A stretch of DNA of 64,000 nt from Polynucleobacter sp. MWH-UH24A (GTDB lineage Bacteria; Pseudomonadota; Gammaproteobacteria; Burkholderiales; Burkholderiaceae), in contig NZ_CP061292.1 in NCBI RefSeq assembly GCF_018687475.1, forward strand, positions 1,054,001 through 1,118,000, written 5' to 3'. Shown piece by piece: positions 30,244 to 41,691 of the stretch. The translations under genes and the position numbers were made by a program. The notes beneath the pieces were generated by a model that saw only the letters and a program-made list of their open reading frames with translations, searched no databases and had not been told where the DNA came from. Position 1 is the first letter of the stretch. Every line of letters begins with the position of its first letter.

Positions 30244-31665
30244 TCAATTGAGGCAAATCGGGGGTCGACGCTCCCCAAAACGGGTGGCTTGCTCAAAAGC
30301 GTACGCCATCTGCAATACCTCAAAGTCCTGACGGTGGCCTCCAACAATCTGTATGCCTACAGGTAAACCCGAAGCAGTAAATCCTGCAGGCACTGAAATC
30401 GCTGGATTGCCTATCGCACTAATGAAGTAGGCGGTTTTCTGCCAATCAATATAGGTTTCCATCTTCACCCCCGCAATCTCGCGCGGGTAATCCAGGTCGA
30501 CCGAGAATGGCACGACTTGATTCACGGGCAGAATAAAAAATTGATAGCGCTGCATAAATGCCCGCATGCGGAGATAAATCTCAGTGCGCTTGGCCTCGGC
30601 GCGCGCCAGTTGGGGACCGGTTAAGTCAAGACCCTGTTCAGCATTCCAGATCACGGTGTCTTTGAGTTGATGCCGATGCTCTTTCATTAAGGGACTAATG
30701 CGTAGCTCGGTACGCCAAGCGCGCCAGAGCATAAAGATCTCACCGGCCTCTGCAAGATCAATACTGTCGTCGATCACTTCGCAACCCAGTTGCTCAAAAA
30801 CACTGCGCGCGGCTCGCATGACCTGCCGCACTTCGGGTTCAACCGGTAAGCCCCCAAGATCTTCGCTATACGCCACTTTAGTACCCTTGAACTGACGACC
30901 CAAAGGAGCATTAAAGATAGAACCGGGTGTATCTAACGCAATCGGTGAACGATCATCGGGCCCTGACATCACCGACATGGCCAGTGCAAGATCTTGCACT
31001 GTGCGAGCCATGGGGCCTGCCACACTCATGGTGTACCAACCCAGCTGATCTGGCCAATTGGGCACGCGACCAACCGATGGACGAATCCCAACAAGATTGC
31101 AAAAATTAGCGGGGTTGCGTAGCGAGCCGCCGAGATCCGTGCCATCGGCCAAGGCGACCATCCCCGTTGCTAAAGCAACCGCCCCTCCACCAGATGAGCC
31201 ACCGCAGGTCTTGGTTAAGTCATAGGGATTAGGGGTGGTGCCAAAAAGACTGTTAAAAGTTTGACTGCCAGCCCCAAACTCGGGTGTATTGGTTTTGCCA
31301 AGACTAATCGCCCCTGCTTTTTTAAGTCGCTCAACGGGTAATGAATCGTGCTCGGGAATGAAATCCCGATAGATGGGTGATCCAAAGGTGGTGCGTACTC
31401 CCTTGGTCAAAAATAAATCCTTGTGTGCAACAGGTAAGCCATGCAAAGCACCGAGTGGAGCTTGCTTGGCGAGTGCCGCATCCGCCGCCTGTGCTTCTTC
31501 CAAAGCACTCTCGGCCGTTAATGTAACGATGGCATTGAGGGTGGGATTGAAGCGTTCGATTTGATCCAAGTGCGCAGTGATTAATTGCGTCACACTGATT
31601 TTTTTATTGCGAATGAGTTGTGCTTGCTCGCAGGCGGTTTTGAAACAAAGTTCTAAATTAACCAT
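30244..31665 (-). CDS. Amidase (amidase-signature family)
   Basis: Cytoplasmic Ser-Ser-Lys amidohydrolase of 473 residues. The catalytic Lys is in LPVAHKDLFLTKG near residue 82. The cis-Ser and nucleophile lie in TCGGSSGGGAVALATG and ADGTDLGGSLRNPANF near 155-183. It lacks GatA context genes (gatB, gatC), so a catabolic amide hydrolase is more likely than tRNA amidation. Same strand as, and between, the Bug protein and the Ldh-family enzyme. Confidence 0.9.
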   Translation of the reverse strand: MVNLELCFKTACEQAQLIRNKKISVTQLITAHLDQIERFNPTLNAIVTLTAESALEEAQAADAALAKQAPLGALHGLPVAHKDLFLTKGVRTTFGSPIYRDFIPEHDSLPVERLKKAGAISLGKTNTPEFGAGSQTFNSLFGTTPNPYDLTKTCGGSSGGGAVALATGMVALADGTDLGGSLRNPANFCNLVGIRPSVGRVPNWPDQLGWYTMSVAGPMARTVQDLALAMSVMSGPDDRSPIALDTPGSIFNAPLGRQFKGTKVAYSEDLGGLPVEPEVRQVMRAARSVFEQLGCEVIDDSIDLAEAGEIFMLWRAWRTELRISPLMKEHRHQLKDTVIWNAEQGLDLTGPQLARAEAKRTEIYLRMRAFMQRYQFFILPVNQVVPFSVDLDYPREIAGVKMETYIDWQKTAYFISAIGNPAISVPAGFTASGLPVGIQIVGGHRQDFEVLQMAYAFEQATRFGERRPPICLN

Positions 31666-31685
31666 TCATTCCTCACGGTGGATGA

Positions 31686-32735
31686 CTACAGTGATACTCC
31701 AAATCGCTTTGCAGCTTCCACAATATCACCCCAGGTCTGCTCATCAATCGTAATGCCCTGTTGCATTCTCATCTGCATCTTCTGTTGCTCAGGTTCACCA
31801 GCAATTTGTACTGGGTCCTCATTGGCCTTGGGACTTTCTTTAACCCACTGCATAAAGGATGCAACCTCTGCATCGAATTGCTCTTGGGTGGTGGTCTGCT
31901 GGGGATTAATCAAGATACTCAACATCCCATTCCAAATTGCCCGGCTCTTCATTGGCCTGGGTTTCCAAGTACCACTCCCGGTCAGTGCTCCACCAATGAG
32001 CTCGCAAGCAATGGCTAAGCCAGAACCTTTGTGTTCACCGAACGGCATTAACGCACCCATCTTGCCGTCGGCATTTGGTTTAACAACCACACTGGGATCT
32101 TGCGTGGGTCGGCCTTGGGGGTCTAATAAAAATCCCTCTGGAATTTTTTTGCCTTGGTTATGCGCAACCCGCATTTTTCCTTGAGCAGCTCGACTGGTAG
32201 CAAAGTCCAAGATAAATGGTGTTTGCTGTTTGAGTGGCACACCCACACAAAATGGATTGGTACCATGTCGTCCATCCGCACCGCCCCACACTGCTACAAC
32301 AGGCGAGGATAAAACGTTCACCAGATGAATCGAGACCAAACCATGAAGAGCAGCGATCTCAGCAAAATGACCAATCCGACCAAGATGATGCGCATTCGCT
32401 AAAGATACGATGCAACTGCCATGCCGTTCTGCGCGCTCGATCCCCATGCGCATGGCTTTCTCTCCAGCTACTTGCCCATATCCTTGTTGGGCATCCAATA
32501 CGAGCAAAGAGCCCAGGTCACTATTGACCTTGACACTTTGATTCAGTTTGAGGGAACCCTCAAGAAAGGCTTCAACATAACGCGGGATCATCCCCACCCC
32601 ATGCGAATCATGTCCCTTTAAATTAGAGAGCACTAAGTTATGGGCAACGGTCTGCGCTTCGCTCTCACTACTCCCCATTGCCCGCACGATATTTGTAATC
32701 TGTTGTTCGATAACGTCGTGGGCTAAGGTGGGCAT
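31686..32735 (-). CDS. Ldh-family (malate/L-lactate type) NAD(P) oxidoreductase
   Basis: Member of the type-2 malate/lactate dehydrogenase family (YiaK/ComC-like), which reduces or oxidises 2-oxo/2-hydroxy acids. Characteristic segments are SNLKGHDSHGVGMIPRYVEA and the catalytic-His region ANAHHLGRIGHFAEIA, then GTNPFCVGVP. The start is at MPTLAHDVIEQQ (32735, 349 residues); the region upstream reads as promoter, not coding. Divergent from the sugar-acid dehydratase, which fits a shared 2-keto-acid pathway. Confidence 0.9.
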   Translation of the reverse strand: MPTLAHDVIEQQITNIVRAMGSSESEAQTVAHNLVLSNLKGHDSHGVGMIPRYVEAFLEGSLKLNQSVKVNSDLGSLLVLDAQQGYGQVAGEKAMRMGIERAERHGSCIVSLANAHHLGRIGHFAEIAALHGLVSIHLVNVLSSPVVAVWGGADGRHGTNPFCVGVPLKQQTPFILDFATSRAAQGKMRVAHNQGKKIPEGFLLDPQGRPTQDPSVVVKPNADGKMGALMPFGEHKGSGLAIACELIGGALTGSGTWKPRPMKSRAIWNGMLSILINPQQTTTQEQFDAEVASFMQWVKESPKANEDPVQIAGEPEQQKMQMRMQQGITIDEQTWGDIVEAAKRFGVSL

Positions 32736-32793
32736 GAATAAGTGTCTCTTGGCTAAATAGTAGCTTAAGGTTCTCGTGTATATTAAATCAATC

Positions 32794-32809
32794 AATTCAT
32801 CAATGAATT
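32794..32809. promoter_or_regulatory. Palindromic operator candidate
   Basis: AATTCAT-CA-ATGAATT is a perfect 7+7 inverted repeat with a 2-base centre. It lies just before the ribosome-binding site (CAGGAA) of the dehydratase gene and in the divergent spacer with the Ldh-family gene. Its position fits repression by a dimeric regulator; no regulator gene is adjacent. Confidence 0.4.
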
Positions 32810-32819
32810 ACAGGAACCC

Positions 32820-34562
32820 ATGTCTGCTCGCAAGTTAAAAAAGCCAGAAGAATTACGCAGTCACCGTTGGTATGGTGTGAAGGACTTACGTAGCTTTGGT
32901 CATCGCTCACGGACAGCTCAAATGGGGTACACCCGCGCAGATTATGCAGGCAAGCCCGTCATTGCGATCATTAATACGTGGAGCGATATTAATCCCTGCC
33001 ATGCGCATTTTCGACAACGTGCTGAAGAAGTAAAACGCGGCATTTGGCAAGCAGGTGGCTTTCCAGTTGAAATGCCAGCGATTACCTTATCGGAGCCATT
33101 TCAAAAACCCACCACCATGCTCTACCGCAATCTGTTGGCGATGGAAACCGAAGAATTATTACGCTCCTACCCTGCCGATGCATGTGTGTTGATGGGCGGT
33201 TGCGATAAAACGACTCCTGCTTTACTGATGGGCGCCATTAGCATGAACTTGCCCACCATATTTTTACCTGCAGGTCCGATGCTACGGGGTGACTATCAAG
33301 GTCAATATTTAGGAAGCGGTAGCGATGTCTGGAAATACTGGGCTGAGTTACGCGCCGGCAATATTACGGAGAGTGATTGGCAAAACATCGAGAACGGCAT
33401 TGCACGCTCCCCAGGGCATTGCATGACCATGGGAACTGCCTCCACCATGACGAGCGCAGCTGAAGCGTTGGGTTTGTGCTTGTCCGGGTTTGCCTCGATT
33501 CCGGCGAGCGATGCACGCCATGCACAAATGGCAAGCCTCACAGGACGACGTATTGTGGAGATGGCTTGGGAAGATCTTAAGCCCTCGGATATTCTCACCA
33601 AAGCATCATTTGATAACGCAATGACTACGGTCTTAGCCCTTGCTGGTTCCACGAATGCCGTGGTTCATATGATTGCCGTCTCACGACGTGCTGGATTTCC
33701 GCTCACGCTCGATCACATTGATGCACTGGCAAGACGTGTTCCTGTTCTGGCAAATTTACGGCCCGCAGGTCAGTATTTAATGGAAGATTTTTATTACGCC
33801 GGTGGCTTACGTGCCCTGCTCAAGCAACTCTCGCCCTTTTTAGATCTGCAGCAACACACCGTTGACGGTAAATCCCTGGGTGAGCTGATTGCCGATGCCA
33901 AGGTTTATCAACCCGAGGTGATTCGATCTCCCGATAATGCCCTTGTTCCTCGGGATAGTTTGGCAGTTCTCAAAGGTAACCTTGCGCCCGATGGCGCTGT
34001 GATTAAACCACCTGCGGCCGAAGCGCACTTACTCAAACACACTGGCAAAGCCGTTGTTTTTAAGAACTACGATGATTTAGCCGCACGCATTGACGATCCA
34101 CAGCTCGATATTGATAAAGACTCGGTCATTGTGTTGCAACATGCCGGCCCCTTGGGTGCACCTGGGATGCCCGAGTGGGGGCAATTACCCATTCCCCAAA
34201 AGTTACTCAAGCAAGGAGTTCGCGACATGGTCCGCATCTCTGATGCGCGCATGAGCGGGACCAGTTACGGCGCGTGCATCTTGCACGTTGCGCCAGAGTC
34301 TTACGTAGGCGGTCCACTCGCCTTTGTGCGCGATGGTGATTTGATCGAACTCGATGTGCCAGCCCGCAAACTTAATGTATTAATTTCGGATGCGGAAATG
34401 GCAAAACGCAAAAGTACTTGGCAAGCGCCACCACAAAAGTTTGATCGAGGCTTTGGCAAGATGTATAGCGCCCACATCATGCAAGCCAATCATGGCTGCG
34501 ATTTTGATTTCTTAGAAACCAAATCCGCTGCAGGATCCGGAGCAGATCCTGAGATTCATTAG
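32820..34562 (+). CDS. IlvD/Edd-family sugar-acid dehydratase
   Basis: Fe-S dehydratase of 580 residues, closest by motif order to L-arabinonate/D-xylonate-type dehydratases rather than IlvD itself. Cluster ligands are seen in INPCHAHF (near 60), [16 protein letters not shown] (near 128) and [14 protein letters not shown] (near 200). The C-terminal [16 protein letters not shown] is the catalytic serine region. Product would be a 2-keto-3-deoxy sugar acid. A good ribosome-binding site (AGGAA) precedes the start. Convergent with parC. Confidence 0.9.
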   Translation: MSARKLKKPEELRSHRWYGVKDLRSFGHRSRTAQMGYTRADYAGKPVIAIINTWSDINPCHAHFRQRAEEVKRGIWQAGGFPVEMPAITLSEPFQKPTTMLYRNLLAMETEELLRSYPADACVLMGGCDKTTPALLMGAISMNLPTIFLPAGPMLRGDYQGQYLGSGSDVWKYWAELRAGNITESDWQNIENGIARSPGHCMTMGTASTMTSAAEALGLCLSGFASIPASDARHAQMASLTGRRIVEMAWEDLKPSDILTKASFDNAMTTVLALAGSTNAVVHMIAVSRRAGFPLTLDHIDALARRVPVLANLRPAGQYLMEDFYYAGGLRALLKQLSPFLDLQQHTVDGKSLGELIADAKVYQPEVIRSPDNALVPRDSLAVLKGNLAPDGAVIKPPAAEAHLLKHTGKAVVFKNYDDLAARIDDPQLDIDKDSVIVLQHAGPLGAPGMPEWGQLPIPQKLLKQGVRDMVRISDARMSGTSYGACILHVAPESYVGGPLAFVRDGDLIELDVPARKLNVLISDAEMAKRKSTWQAPPQKFDRGFGKMYSAHIMQANHGCDFDFLETKSAAGSGADPEIH

Positions 34563-34596
34563 GCATTATTCGCTTGCAACAAATAGGCTCGGGCGC

Positions 34597-36978
34597 TTAG
34601 ACAGTATTTGCTTTTAGCCTTGCCTCTTTGAGTCGTGGTTCAACGAGGTGGCCCTTGCGTGCGCGATTACCTGCAAAGCCTTTCAGCGTTTTAGCATCGA
34701 GATGCGTATCGGTTGGTTTGCCAGCGCGACCAAGTCCAGAGTAACTCGCACCATCAGCGCCAACTGCGATGGCTGAGCGCATAAATTCTTTTGGATCGAG
34801 ACCCATCAAGATCACGCCTTTACCACCCGTGGGTAGGCGCTTGAGCTCATCGAGCGGGAATACCAAGAGTCGACCGTTTTCGGATAAGCAAGCAACTTGG
34901 CGCATGCCCTCGCTCACCTTCGCAGCACCCAGTGGTGCATCACCGGCTGTTTTCTTATCCAGACCCACAAAGGATTTACCTGCTTTATTACGAGTGATCA
35001 TGTCCGCAACATTGGCTAAGAAGCCATTACCGCCTTTGGTGGAGATTAGAACCAAATCATCGGCGTGACCCGCATAGTAGGCGACAATTTGCGAGCCTGC
35101 GGCAAGATTGACGTAACTCGTCAGTGGTGAGCCATCCCCTCGTGCACCAGGTAACTCACTCACGGCAACCGTATAGACCCGACCATCGCTACCAAAGCCA
35201 AGCATTTGATCCACGGTGCGGCACTCAAAGGTGTCATAGAGCGCATCACCAGCTTTAAAGGTGAACTGCTGAGGATCATGCTCATGGCCCTGACGAACCC
35301 GCACCCATCCCTTTTGGGATACGATCACGGTCACTGGCTCATCAATCACCTTCACTTCGGCTACTGCACGCTCGTCTTCTTTCATGAGGGTACGACGCGC
35401 ATCACCAAACTCCTTCGCATCGCTCTCAATCTCTTTGATGATGTGCTTACGCAATGCTGACTCATTACTAAGCAACTCATCGAGTTCGGCCTTTTGCCCT
35501 TTGAGTTCTTTGAGCTCCTGTTCGATCTTGATCCCCTCAAGACGCGCAAGTTGGCGAAGACGAATCTCTAAGATGTCCTCCGCTTGGCGCTCAGTGAGCT
35601 TGAAGGCCTTCATCAAATCGGGCTTAGGCTCATCGCTATTCCGAATTAGCTTAATCACCTTATCAATGTTCAGAAAGACGATCTTGCGTCCTTCTAAGAT
35701 ATGAATCCGGTCCTTGACCTTACCCAAGCGGTGCTCAGTACGTCGGGTTACGGTCTCAACTCGGAACTCAATCCATTCGGTCAATATCTCTTTTAAGCCC
35801 TTTTGACGGGGGCGACCGTCATTGCCGATCATTACCAAGTTAATCGAGGCATTGGACTCGAGCGAGGTATGCGCAAGGAGCAAGGTGATGAACTCACTCG
35901 GTTCTACATTCTTACTTTTCGGTTCAAACACTAAGCGGACTGGGGACTCACGACTTGACTCATCACGTACGCTATCTAAGACGTTCAATATGGTTTGCTT
36001 AAGATTGTTTTGCTCGGTGGTGAGTGACTTCTTACCCAACTTCACTTTCGGATTGGTGAGCTCTTCAATCTCTTGCAAGACACGTTGTGCAGAGGTGGCT
36101 GGTGGCAACTCGTTAACCACCACTTGCCATTGGCCACGAGCGAGCTCTTCAATCGTCCAGCGCGCTCGTACTTTGACCGAGCCACGCCCACTCTCATAGA
36201 TCTGAGCGATCTCACTGCTTGGGGAAATGATTTGCCCACCACCCGGAAAATCAGGTCCTGGGATATGTTTAAGTAAGTCGCCCAAACTGGTTTTAGGCGA
36301 CTTCATCAACGCCACGGCGGCGCTTGCAACCTCGCGCAAGTTATGCGATGGGATCTCGGTCGCCATACCCACAGCAATTCCGGAGGCGCCGTTGAGTAAC
36401 ACGAATGGTAAGCGTGCAGGGAGTAGTTTGGGTTCTTTAAAGGAGCCGTCGTAGTTGGGCACAAAATCAATCGTGCCTTCATCAATCTCAGCAAGCAGCA
36501 GGCTCGCAATCTTGGTCAAACGCGCCTCGGTGTAGCGCATGGCTGCAGCCCCATCGCCATCGCGTGAACCAAAGTTACCTTGGCCATCGATGAGTGGATA
36601 GCGTAAGGAGAAATCCTGGGCCAAGCGCACTAAGGCATCGTACGCGGATTGATCGCCATGCGGATGAAATTTACCCAAGACATCACCAACCACACGCGCA
36701 CTCTTGACAGGCTTAGCGTCAGCGCGCAAGCCCATCTCGTTCATGGCAAAGAGAATGCGACGTTGCACCGGCTTTTGACCATCAGCAACTTCTGGGAGTG
36801 CGCGCCCTTTGACCACACTGATGGCGTAATCGAGGTACGCGCGCTCAGCGTAGATGCCTAAGGATAAAAACTCCTCAGGGTTTGCCGTATTGGCTTTGGG
36901 TCGCTCTTGCGTAAAGAGATCCCCTTGCTCAGGAATTGCTTTCTTACTTTTAGTCGATGCGGATTTTTTAGTTACCAT
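34597..36978 (-). CDS. parC: DNA topoisomerase IV subunit A
   Basis: Type IIA topoisomerase cleavage subunit, which decatenates daughter chromosomes. The catalytic tyrosine is in [16 protein letters not shown] near residue 149, after the winged-helix motif [19 protein letters not shown] coiled-coil gate and C-terminal beta-blade domain follow. 793 residues and a ParC-type C-domain without a GyrA box favour ParC over GyrA. It starts 9 bases after parE. Confidence 0.95.
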   Translation of the reverse strand: MVTKKSASTKSKKAIPEQGDLFTQERPKANTANPEEFLSLGIYAERAYLDYAISVVKGRALPEVADGQKPVQRRILFAMNEMGLRADAKPVKSARVVGDVLGKFHPHGDQSAYDALVRLAQDFSLRYPLIDGQGNFGSRDGDGAAAMRYTEARLTKIASLLLAEIDEGTIDFVPNYDGSFKEPKLLPARLPFVLLNGASGIAVGMATEIPSHNLREVASAAVALMKSPKTSLGDLLKHIPGPDFPGGGQIISPSSEIAQIYESGRGSVKVRARWTIEELARGQWQVVVNELPPATSAQRVLQEIEELTNPKVKLGKKSLTTEQNNLKQTILNVLDSVRDESSRESPVRLVFEPKSKNVEPSEFITLLLAHTSLESNASINLVMIGNDGRPRQKGLKEILTEWIEFRVETVTRRTEHRLGKVKDRIHILEGRKIVFLNIDKVIKLIRNSDEPKPDLMKAFKLTERQAEDILEIRLRQLARLEGIKIEQELKELKGQKAELDELLSNESALRKHIIKEIESDAKEFGDARRTLMKEDERAVAEVKVIDEPVTVIVSQKGWVRVRQGHEHDPQQFTFKAGDALYDTFECRTVDQMLGFGSDGRVYTVAVSELPGARGDGSPLTSYVNLAAGSQIVAYYAGHADDLVLISTKGGNGFLANVADMITRNKAGKSFVGLDKKTAGDAPLGAAKVSEGMRQVACLSENGRLLVFPLDELKRLPTGGKGVILMGLDPKEFMRSAIAVGADGASYSGLGRAGKPTDTHLDAKTLKGFAGNRARKGHLVEPRLKEARLKANTV

Positions 36979-36986
36979 GCTCTGTC

Positions 36987-38975
36987 CTAAATATCGGCTT
37001 CGACTTCATTGCCGCGCTCTTCTAACCAATCGCGGCGCGCACCAGACTCTGCCTTGCCCATCAACATGTCCATGGTCTTGATGGTTTCACTCTCACTCAT
37101 CTCGCCCAAGGTCACTGGTAAGAGACGTCGGGTATCCGGATTGAGGGTGGTATCCCACAATTGCTCGGCGCTCATCTCACCCAAACCTTTAAAGCGTGAG
37201 ATCTGCCACGCACCCTCGCGCACCCCATCTTTGCGTAGCTTGTCTTCAATCGCAATGAGCTCACTCTCATCGAGTGCGTAGATCTTCTGTGCCGGCTTCT
37301 TGCCCCGCGCGGGAGCATCAACACGATACAGCGGTGGTCGGGCAATGTAGACATGACCGTTCTCGACTAAGCGTGGGAAGTGTTTATAAAAGAGGGTCAA
37401 GAGTAGCACCTGAATATGCGAGCCATCCACATCGGCATCAGACAGAATGCAAATCTTGCCATAGCGCAGGTTGCCTAAATTAGGTTCATCATTGGGTCCG
37501 TGCGGATCGACGCCAATTGCCACTGCAATATCGTGCACCTCATTGTTCGCAAAGAGCCGATCCCGCTCGGTCTCCCACGTATTAAGGACCTTACCGCGCA
37601 AGGGGAGGATGGCTTGGTACTCTTTATTGCGACCCATCTTCGCTGAGCCGCCAGCGGAGTCACCCTCCACCAAAAAGATCTCGTTTAAGAGAATATCTTC
37701 GCTCTCACAGTCTGTGAGCTTGCCAGGTAGTACTGCGACACCTGAGGATTTTTTCTTTTCCACCTTTTGCCCAGCGCGGGTGCGCGCTTGTGCTTGCTTA
37801 ATCACGAGCTCTGCCAGTGCTTTGCCGTAATCAACGTGGTGGTTAAGCCATAACTCAAGCGCAGACTTTACAAAGCCAGAGACCAAGCGCACCGCGTCGC
37901 GGGAGTTCAGGCGTTCTTTAATCTGCCCTTGAAACTGCGGATCCAATACTTTGGCAGACAATATGAATGAGGCTCGAGCAAAGACGTCCTCAGGCATGAG
38001 CTTCACGCCTTTGGGCTGCAGAGCATGAATCTCGACAAAACTTTTGACTGCATGAAATAGTCCTTCGCGCAAACCGCTCTCATGCGTACCACCCGCAGGA
38101 GTTGGAATGAGGTTCACATAACTCTCACGTACCGGTGCACCCTCTTCGGTCCAACTCACCACCCAAGCGGCGCCTTCACCTTCAGCAAAGGCTTCTTCAT
38201 CGCCAGCACCACTGGCGTAATGCTCGCCCTCAAACGCAGGAATCACTGGGGCGCTATGGCCACTTTGTGCTAAGGCCTCATCGAGATAGCCTTTCAATCC
38301 TTGGGTATAGAGCCACGATTGGCTTTGACCGTTTTTCTCGTGCACGAGCGTTACTTTGACGCCTGGCAAGAGGACTGCTTTAGAACGCAAGAGGCGCTCG
38401 AGATCAGCCATGGGAATGGTGGCGCTATCAAAGTATTTTGGATTGGGCCAAACGCGCACTTTGGTGCCATGCGCTTTATCGCCTTTGGTGGCCGCTTTGG
38501 TTTTGAGCTTCTCAATCACATCGCCATCGGCAAAAGTAATATTAGAGACCTGCTGCTCACGCCACACAGTCACCTCTAAACGTTTAGCCAATGCGTTGGT
38601 CACCGACACACCAACACCGTGTAAGCCGCCTGAGAATGCATACGCACCGCCACTGCCCTTCTCGAACTTACCACCGGCATGCAATTGCGTGAACACAATC
38701 TCCACCACCGGTTTTTTCTCTTGCGGGTGCATACCCACTGGAATACCGCGGCCATCGTCTTCAACACTCACACTGCCATCGGTGTGCAAGGTCACCACCA
38801 CTTCTTTACCGTAACCACCGAGCGCTTCGTCAGAGGCGTTATCCAAGACCTCTTGAATGATATGCAGTGGGTTATCGGTACGGGTGTACATGCCCGGGCG
38901 CTGACGCACCGGCTCCAAGCCCTTTAAGACCTTGATGGAGGATTCGCTGTATTGGGATGGTTTACGTGTTGCCAT
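36987..38975 (-). CDS. parE: DNA topoisomerase IV subunit B
   Basis: ATPase subunit partner of ParC. GHKL motifs are seen at [16 protein letters not shown] and [11 protein letters not shown], and [14 protein letters not shown]. The Toprim region has [20 protein letters not shown] and [11 protein letters not shown]. Length (662 residues) is a little over E. coli ParE (630). parE-parC is a two-gene unit; the start lies about 60 bases from the divergent CoA-transferase gene. Confidence 0.95.
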   Translation of the reverse strand: MATRKPSQYSESSIKVLKGLEPVRQRPGMYTRTDNPLHIIQEVLDNASDEALGGYGKEVVVTLHTDGSVSVEDDGRGIPVGMHPQEKKPVVEIVFTQLHAGGKFEKGSGGAYAFSGGLHGVGVSVTNALAKRLEVTVWREQQVSNITFADGDVIEKLKTKAATKGDKAHGTKVRVWPNPKYFDSATIPMADLERLLRSKAVLLPGVKVTLVHEKNGQSQSWLYTQGLKGYLDEALAQSGHSAPVIPAFEGEHYASGAGDEEAFAEGEGAAWVVSWTEEGAPVRESYVNLIPTPAGGTHESGLREGLFHAVKSFVEIHALQPKGVKLMPEDVFARASFILSAKVLDPQFQGQIKERLNSRDAVRLVSGFVKSALELWLNHHVDYGKALAELVIKQAQARTRAGQKVEKKKSSGVAVLPGKLTDCESEDILLNEIFLVEGDSAGGSAKMGRNKEYQAILPLRGKVLNTWETERDRLFANNEVHDIAVAIGVDPHGPNDEPNLGNLRYGKICILSDADVDGSHIQVLLLTLFYKHFPRLVENGHVYIARPPLYRVDAPARGKKPAQKIYALDESELIAIEDKLRKDGVREGAWQISRFKGLGEMSAEQLWDTTLNPDTRRLLPVTLGEMSESETIKTMDMLMGKAESGARRDWLEERGNEVEADI

Positions 38976-39034
38976 GCGCAGAAATTGTAGTCATATCCAT
39001 GAGGTGGGTAGCAAAAGCATGGGAAAATAAGCTG

Positions 39035-40255
39035 ATGGGAGCATTAAGTCATATTCGGGTATTGGATCTAAGCCGCGTTTTAGCGGGTCCGTGGTGTGCT
39101 CAGAACCTAGCCGATTTAGGTGCGCAAGTGATCAAGGTGGAGCGGCCGGGCGCGGGTGACGATACCCGTCATTGGGGGCCACCGTTTGCCAAAGACCCAA
39201 ATGGTCAGGACACCACCGAATCAGCGTATTACATTTCCATTAATCGCAATAAGAAATCCATCACTCTCGACATCAGCACTCCCGAAGGGCAAGCGATTGT
39301 GCGCGATCTGGTTAAGACCTCCGATGTGGTGATCGAGAACTACAAGGTTGGTCAGTTAGCAAAGTACGGTTTGGATTACTTGAGTTTGTGTGCAATTAAA
39401 CCGAATCTCATTTATTGCTCGATCACCGGCTTTGGTCAAAGCGGTCCCTATCAGCAACGCCCTGGCTATGACTTCATCTTGCAAGGCATGGGTGGCTTTA
39501 TGAGCATTACTGGTGAAGCCGATCATCTACCCGGTGGTGGTCCTCAAAAGGCAGGGGTTGCCATCGTCGATTTATTTACAGGCATGTATGCCAGTTCTGC
39601 CATCCTAGCCGCGGTGATCCATCGCGATCGCAGCGGTGAGGGTCAATACATTGATATGGCGCTTTTAGATACGCAGGTCGCGATGCTTGCCAATATCTCC
39701 AGCAATTATTTATGCAGCGGGGTCTCACCGCATCGCTGGGGTAATGCCCACCCCAATGTCGTGCCCTATCAAACCTTTCAGACATCGGATAGCTGGATCA
39801 TTGTGGCAGTGGGTAACGATAGTCAGTTCCGTAACTTTGTGAAGGCTGGTAACCGCGAGGCCTTAGCCGACGATCCGCGCTTTGCAACAAATCCAGCGCG
39901 CATTGAGCATCGCGCTTCTTTAATTCCACTGTTGGTTGAGATGGTGAAGGAGAAGACCAAAGCACAATGGATTACTCTTTTGGAAGCAGCGGGGGTGCCT
40001 TGTGGGCCCATTAATAATTTGCAAGAAGTGTTTGAGAACGAACAAGTGATTGCGCGCGGTATTGAAATGCATGTACCTCACCCAACGGCTGGTACCATGA
40101 AATTGGTCGCTAGCCCAATGCGTCTATCGAAGACACCGGTTGAAGTACGTATGCCTCCCCCACTATTGGGGCAGCATACCGACGAAGTGTTACGAAACGA
40201 ACTTGGCATGAGTGCCTCACAAATTAACGAACTGCATCAGAGAGGCATCGTATGA
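39035..40255 (+). CDS. CaiB/BaiF-family (class III) CoA-transferase
   Basis: Transfers CoA between carboxylic acids through an aspartyl intermediate. The N-terminal LSHIRVLDLSRVLAGPWCAQ and VIKVERPGAGDDTRHWGPP are family signatures. The catalytic Asp is in GQYIDMALLDTQVAM near residue 205. The start is set at 39035 (MGALSHIRVLD, 406 residues). The stop overlaps the MFS gene (ATGA), so the pair is coupled; they may import and activate one acid substrate. Confidence 0.93.
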   Translation: MGALSHIRVLDLSRVLAGPWCAQNLADLGAQVIKVERPGAGDDTRHWGPPFAKDPNGQDTTESAYYISINRNKKSITLDISTPEGQAIVRDLVKTSDVVIENYKVGQLAKYGLDYLSLCAIKPNLIYCSITGFGQSGPYQQRPGYDFILQGMGGFMSITGEADHLPGGGPQKAGVAIVDLFTGMYASSAILAAVIHRDRSGEGQYIDMALLDTQVAMLANISSNYLCSGVSPHRWGNAHPNVVPYQTFQTSDSWIIVAVGNDSQFRNFVKAGNREALADDPRFATNPARIEHRASLIPLLVEMVKEKTKAQWITLLEAAGVPCGPINNLQEVFENEQVIARGIEMHVPHPTAGTMKLVASPMRLSKTPVEVRMPPPLLGQHTDEVLRNELGMSASQINELHQRGIV

Positions 40256-41475
40256 CCCAGCGCGCTCCAAGCTTATCGATGGTCCAAGTGCTGATCTTTG
40301 GTAGTTTGATGGTCACCCTTTCCATGGGGATCCGTCATGGTTTTGGTCTCTTTAATATGCCGATTACCTCTGCCAACGGCTGGGGCCGTGAGACCTTCGC
40401 ATTAGCGATTGCGCTCCAGAATTTAATTTGGGGATTTGCGCAACCCGTCGCCGGTGCGCTTGCTGATCGCTATGGTCCATTTAAGATCATGATTCTGGGT
40501 GGATTCCTCTATGCCGTAGGTTTGATCGGTATGGCTCTCACCAATGATCCCTGGTTATTTCATTTAGCGGGTGGCCTATCAATTGGTATTGGTTTAGCAG
40601 CGACGACCTACAGCGTGGTGTACGGCATCTTAGGTCGTAATGTCAGCGCAGAGAAGCGCGTCTGGGCCATGGGTGTCACTGCAGCAGCAGGCTCTTTTGG
40701 GCAATTCTTGATGATGCCTCTGGAGCAAGGCTTGATTACGAGCTTTGGTGCCAACGAAGCACTGATCTATTTAGGACTCATGGCCTCGCTCATGATCCCG
40801 ATTGCATTTTGCTTGCGCGAGACCGGTTTTGCGCCCAATCAAGCCGGCGATCAAACGATTCGTCAGGCCCTTAATGAAGCGATTGGTAATCGTAACTTTC
40901 GCTTTTTAATGATGGGTTACTTTGTATGTGGCTTTCAGGTGATCTTTATTACGGTTCACCTTGCGCCCTATCTCAAGGATATGTCTGCGGTCTATCCGGG
41001 TATCAACGGTGCTACCGTTGCTACCACTGCATTGGCATTGATTGGTTTATTTAATGTCATTGGTACGTATTACGCAGGCATCTTAGGTGCGCGCTATCCA
41101 AAACGCTTTTTACTCTCAGGAATTTACTTCACGCGCTCACTAGCGATTGCTCTCTTTTTATTGTTGCCCCTCTCATCGATGAGCACCTACGTGTTTGCTG
41201 CGGTCATGGGTGTGCTGTGGCTCTCGACTATTCCTTTAACAAACGCGATCGTTGCTCAAATCTTTGGTGTCAAATACCTCACCATGCTCTCCGGAGTGGT
41301 GTTCTTCTCGCATCAATTGGGTAGCTTTTGTGGTGCGTATTTCGGTGGCTACTTATATGATCTCACCGGCTCCTATCAGATTGTGTGGGGCATTGCGATG
41401 GCCCTTGGGGTCTTTGCAGGCTTGATTAATTTACCAATCCGTGAAGAGCCCCTGCAGCGTCCGGCTAGCGCCTAA
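40252..41475 (+). CDS. MFS transporter
   Basis: Twelve-helix major facilitator of 407 residues. The conserved loop ADRYGPFKIMILGGFLYAVG lies between helices 2 and 3, and a central cytoplasmic loop follows LRETGFAPNQAG. It resembles the oxalate/formate-antiporter-like (MCT-type) subgroup, which often accompanies class III CoA-transferases. Start overlaps the upstream stop by 4 bases. Confidence 0.92.
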   Translation: MTQRAPSLSMVQVLIFGSLMVTLSMGIRHGFGLFNMPITSANGWGRETFALAIALQNLIWGFAQPVAGALADRYGPFKIMILGGFLYAVGLIGMALTNDPWLFHLAGGLSIGIGLAATTYSVVYGILGRNVSAEKRVWAMGVTAAAGSFGQFLMMPLEQGLITSFGANEALIYLGLMASLMIPIAFCLRETGFAPNQAGDQTIRQALNEAIGNRNFRFLMMGYFVCGFQVIFITVHLAPYLKDMSAVYPGINGATVATTALALIGLFNVIGTYYAGILGARYPKRFLLSGIYFTRSLAIALFLLLPLSSMSTYVFAAVMGVLWLSTIPLTNAIVAQIFGVKYLTMLSGVVFFSHQLGSFCGAYFGGYLYDLTGSYQIVWGIAMALGVFAGLINLPIREEPLQRPASA

Positions 41476-41526
41476 GGCCGCAGCAATTCGGTAGCGATGG
41501 CCGCCTGCTTTCGGTAGAATGCATTC

Positions 41527-41682
41527 ATGAGCCAATCCGCATCAATCACCTCATCTCCGACCTGGAAGAAGATTGCACTCTATGCCAGCAGTGCGATCCT
41601 TTTAGCGCTGGTCTTTGCGCTTTACTTCATCCCTGAGGTCGTGATTGGTTTAGCTGAGCAAGCATGGGCCCTGTGTGGCTGA
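41527..41682 (+). CDS. Putative 51-residue membrane protein
   Basis: ORF MSQSASITSSPTWKK... with one hydrophobic helix (ALYASSAILLALVFALYFI, about residues 17-35), ending 9 bases before tRNA-Arg. Codon use resembles neighbouring genes, but no ribosome-binding site is obvious. Family not recognised. Confidence 0.45.
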   Translation: MSQSASITSSPTWKKIALYASSAILLALVFALYFIPEVVIGLAEQAWALCG

Positions 41683-41691
41683 TAGTTCATT

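Noticed and set aside
30244..31665. Amidase as GatA of the tRNA amidotransferase
   Set aside because: gatB and gatC are not adjacent and the context is catabolic; a generic amidase is safer.
31678..32184. 168-codon open frame on the plus strand opposite the Ldh-family gene
   Set aside because: It is the antisense shadow of a clearly conserved enzyme; it has no ribosome-binding site and low-complexity Cys/Ser composition.
32820..34562. Dihydroxy-acid dehydratase IlvD of branched-chain amino-acid synthesis
   Set aside because: Segments such as [20 protein letters not shown] and the surrounding genes fit the sugar-acid dehydratase branch better.
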